From Fidelibacterota bacterium (GTDB taxonomy: Bacteria > Fidelibacterota > Marinisomatia > Marinisomatales > CAZVFT01), in NCBI GenBank assembly GCA_014381485.1, contig JACNLN010000149.1, forward strand, positions 24,501-35,244: DNA of 10,744 bases. The letters run 5' to 3'. Shown here piece by piece: positions 7,113 to 10,744 of the stretch. Each line of letters starts with the position of its first letter. Positions within the stretch are counted from its first letter, which is position 1. The position numbers and the translations under genes are program-made. Below the pieces are notes generated by a model. The model was not told the origin of the DNA. It did not search any database and saw only the letters and a list, made by a program, of their open reading frames with translations.

Positions 7113-8525
7113 ATGGTGATTAAGACAAAGGAGAAATCCCTTCTTGAATTGTTTAATCAGCACAACGAGACCACAGGATTGATTTCTCGTTCAAGCCGTG
7201 GACTTGTTGCGGTATCTGGCGGAGTAGATTCTGTTGTTCTCCTGGATTTATTGGTGAATTTGCAAGATTCATATGACTTGACTCTAACTGTTGCTCATTT
7301 TAATCATAAAATCCGGGGTCTGGCTTCTGATAAGGATGAATCATTCACAGTTTCCCTCGCTAAGAAGTATGGACTACGTGTTTTTACATGTTCATTAAAA
7401 AATCAACAAGTGGAGTCCAGAGAAAGCTGGGAAGCTTTCGCCCGTCGTGAAAGATATGCTTTCTTAACCGACCTTTCTGATAAAAAGAATTATGATTGGA
7501 TCGCCACGGGACATCATACTGATGATCAGGTGGAAACGATTCTCCTGAGAATTATTGAGGGATCAGGGATTCAGGGTTTGATGGGAATTCGGTTAAAAAA
7601 TGGAAAGATTATCCGACCTCTATTACCTTTTTCCAGAAAAGAGATCGTCAAATATGCAGAAGATAATAATCTTTCCTATCGTGACGATTTGTCAAATAGA
7701 GACTTATCGATTCCCAGGAATTATCTGCGACATAGAGTAATTCCACTATTAAAGGAATTAAATCCGAATCTTGCAGGTACAATGAGCCACCTTCCGGAAA
7801 TCGCTGAAGAAATGGATGAAGTGATTTCTGCAGATGTGGGTAAACTACGGAAAGAACTGATAGTTGAGACGGATTTTAACAGATTTGCAATTGATATCAA
7901 TCGGTTGGAAAAGGAACCCATGTTGATTCAAAAACGGCTTATATTTGATCTTGTAACCGATACTGAAGGAACCAGTAGTTGGCGTCGGCACATCTGGGAT
8001 GAATTAAGTAATTTTCTGGAAAGTGCCACAACTGGGGAAAAATTAACACTTCCTAATTACTGGACCCTATTGATGGATAGAAACAGATTATTGCTTCATA
8101 AAGAAGAAGTCGACATTTCAGGTAGGGAGGAAAAATTTCCCTTTTTTCTTAAACAACATACGAAGATTGATGTCGACGATCACACCTTTACGATTGACAG
8201 GCTGAATAATTATCCGGAATTCAATATAGATCCAAATATTGAATACATTGATATATCTAAATTGAGAGATAAGAAATTAAACCTTCGACGATGGAGACCG
8301 GGTGACAGGATGAAACCATTGGGAATGACAGGTTTTAAAAAGGTAAGCGACATATTAATTGATAAAAAAATTGACCGCTTTACGAAACAGGAGCAATATG
8401 TTCTTACTGCAGGAAGGGATATCGTATGGTTATGTGGGGTTACTCTGGATGACCGTTTCAAAGTGTCATCGGAAACACAGGTAATAGCTCGCATAATTTG
8501 GAAAAATAACAACACAGTGAGGTGA
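7113..8525 (+). CDS. tilS: tRNA(Ile)-lysidine synthetase
   Basis: Attaches lysine to C34 of the CAU-anticodon tRNA-Ile, converting the anticodon to lysidine so that it reads AUA; essential in nearly all bacteria. Length 470 aa, normal for the full form. The N-terminal PP-loop ATPase domain has VAVSGGVDSVVLLDLL (32-47), HFNHKIRG (62-69), ATGHHTDDQVETILLR (131-146) and IPRNYLRHRVIPLL (200-213), all TilS signatures. The C-terminal domain carries LRRWRPGDRMKPLGMTGFKK (391-410) and a final VLTAGRDIVWLCG (430-442), the tRNA-acceptor-binding part. ATG 7113 has no clear Shine-Dalgarno sequence; the gap from metF is 44 bases, pyrimidine-rich, with no hairpin. The hpt gene follows after seven bases, the classic tilS-hpt-ftsH arrangement. 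AUA codons are used in this window, in keeping with a need for the enzyme. Confidence 0.94.
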   Translation: MVIKTKEKSLLELFNQHNETTGLISRSSRGLVAVSGGVDSVVLLDLLVNLQDSYDLTLTVAHFNHKIRGLASDKDESFTVSLAKKYGLRVFTCSLKNQQVESRESWEAFARRERYAFLTDLSDKKNYDWIATGHHTDDQVETILLRIIEGSGIQGLMGIRLKNGKIIRPLLPFSRKEIVKYAEDNNLSYRDDLSNRDLSIPRNYLRHRVIPLLKELNPNLAGTMSHLPEIAEEMDEVISADVGKLRKELIVETDFNRFAIDINRLEKEPMLIQKRLIFDLVTDTEGTSSWRRHIWDELSNFLESATTGEKLTLPNYWTLLMDRNRLLLHKEEVDISGREEKFPFFLKQHTKIDVDDHTFTIDRLNNYPEFNIDPNIEYIDISKLRDKKLNLRRWRPGDRMKPLGMTGFKKVSDILIDKKIDRFTKQEQYVLTAGRDIVWLCGVTLDDRFKVSSETQVIARIIWKNNNTVR

Positions 8526-8532
8526 GTAGATT

Positions 8533-9057
8533 ATGAAATTACTGATTTCAGAAAAGGAAATAGAAACAAAAGTCAAACAACTTGCGGAAGAAATATCTTC
8601 AGATTACACAGGGAAAACACCGATACTGATTGGTGTACTCAACGGATCGTTTATATTTATGGCAGATTTGGTTAGGGAACTCTCCATTGATTGTGAAGTC
8701 GATTTTATTAAGTTACACAGTTACACCGGGACTCGTTCAGGTGGGACTGTTCACCTTCTTAAAGACATTTCAGCTGATATCACAGAGCGAGATGTAATCA
8801 TTGTTGAGGACATTGTGGACACAGGACTCACGATGAAATTTTTCAAAGAGAGATTGGAGGGGGCGCATCCATCCTCTCTGTCAATAGTAACTTTACTTTT
8901 TAAAAAAGAAGTAGCTCAGCTAAATTTTAATATAGATTACATTGGTTTTGAGATTCCCTCGGATTATGTTGTTGGATATGGTTTGGATTACAATCAAAAA
9001 AAGAGAAACTTAAAGGGTATTTACGTCTTTAACCAGGATGATGGAGGAAATAAATAA
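8533..9057 (+). CDS. hpt: Hypoxanthine phosphoribosyltransferase
   Basis: Purine-salvage enzyme joining hypoxanthine (often also guanine) to PRPP to give IMP or GMP; 174 aa, normal length. Motifs in order: IGVLNGSFIFMADL (33-46), the flexible loop LHSYTGTRSGG (61-71), the PRPP-binding IIVEDIVDTGLTMKFF (89-104) with the acidic pair Glu92-Asp93, and the base-binding C-terminal FEIPSDYVVGYGLDYNQ (139-155) followed by RNLKGIYV. The ATG is preceded by GAGGTGAG at 8519-8526, which overlaps the tilS stop, so translation is probably coupled to tilS. It sits between tilS and ftsH, as in many Firmicutes and FCB bacteria. Confidence 0.95.
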   Translation: MKLLISEKEIETKVKQLAEEISSDYTGKTPILIGVLNGSFIFMADLVRELSIDCEVDFIKLHSYTGTRSGGTVHLLKDISADITERDVIIVEDIVDTGLTMKFFKERLEGAHPSSLSIVTLLFKKEVAQLNFNIDYIGFEIPSDYVVGYGLDYNQKKRNLKGIYVFNQDDGGNK

Positions 9058-9154
9058 CAAATTAATTGCCGAGCTAAGGCTAAGACAATAGTTAAAGAAC
9101 AAGGAGTTTACAGAGACATCTGAATGGAAAGAGTTATTTAAAGCAGGAATCTGA
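9038..9154 (+). pseudogene. Possible small ORF with in-frame TAG between hpt and ftsH
   Basis: Starting at ATGATG 9038-9043, overlapping the end of hpt, a reading frame gives MMEEINNKLIAELRLRQ, stops at TAG 9089-9091, and then stays open in the same frame (LKNKEFTETSEWKELF...) to TGA 9152-9154. That TGA overlaps the next ATG at 9154. The charged, helix-like composition on both sides of the TAG suggests a small gene interrupted by a nonsense mutation or sequencing error. A chance open frame in 117 bases is equally plausible. Recoding of TAG is unlikely, because ccsA and the GAPDH gene end normally at TAG. Confidence 0.2.
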
Positions 9155-9188
9155 TGAAAATCTCAAAAAATATTATGATAATTATCCG

Positions 9189-9192
<4 letters not shown>
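9154..9192 (+). CDS. Possible 12-codon leader ORF coupled to ftsH
   Basis: ATG 9154 is preceded at five bases by AGGA (9145-9148) and encodes MKISKNIMIIIR, ending at TGA 9190-9192. Its stop overlaps the ftsH start in an ATGA arrangement, while ftsH itself has no Shine-Dalgarno sequence. A translated leader that loads ribosomes onto ftsH is therefore plausible but unproven. Confidence 0.3.

Positions 9193-10744
<1,552 letters not shown>

Noticed and set aside
8210..8515. 101-codon frame on the minus strand
   Set aside because: Antisense to the conserved C-terminal domain of tilS; shadow frame.
9089..9091. TAG recoded as an amino acid
   Set aside because: ccsA and the GAPDH gene end properly at TAG, and TGA also ends conserved genes here, so the standard bacterial code applies.

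Overview
This window is AT-rich bacterial DNA with every recognisable gene on the + strand. It looks like ordinary chromosomal core-gene territory. I see no phage, transposon, CRISPR or defence genes, and no complete system that I would call undescribed. The organism cannot be named from this sequence alone. System II (ResB/CcsA) cytochrome c maturation, an archaeal-type GAPDH, a MetF of the kind common in the Bacteroidetes/FCB lineages and a tilS-hpt-ftsH cluster would fit an uncultured FCB-like or related bacterium. That placement is inference.

Layout: (1) 35-1705 is the large subunit of a B12-dependent acyl-CoA mutase without its own cobalamin domain. Its substrate-pocket residues are those of isobutyryl-CoA mutase rather than methylmalonyl-CoA mutase. 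(2) 1706-1855 is an intergenic gap holding a GC-rich imperfect repeat. (3) 1856-4823 is a tight three-gene unit, resB - unknown membrane-anchored protein - ccsA, joined by 4-base stop/start overlaps; ResB and CcsA together deliver and attach haem to c-type cytochromes outside the cytoplasmic membrane. (4) 5023-6096 is an archaeal-type (type II) glyceraldehyde-3-phosphate dehydrogenase. It is followed 24 bases later by (5) metF, 6121-7068, with a TTG start. (6) 7113-10744 is the widely conserved tilS - hpt - ftsH cluster: tRNA-Ile lysidine synthetase, hypoxanthine phosphoribosyltransferase and the membrane AAA+ zinc protease FtsH. FtsH runs off the end of the window.

The sequence ends in 55 consecutive A residues that interrupt the conserved protease region of ftsH. 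These are almost certainly a contig-end or sequencing artefact. The points most worth a second look are the mutase active-site signature, the archaeal-type GAPDH, the unknown protein inside the cytochrome c maturation operon, the intergenic repeat at 1738-1798, and the chain of tiny overlapping reading frames between hpt and ftsH.
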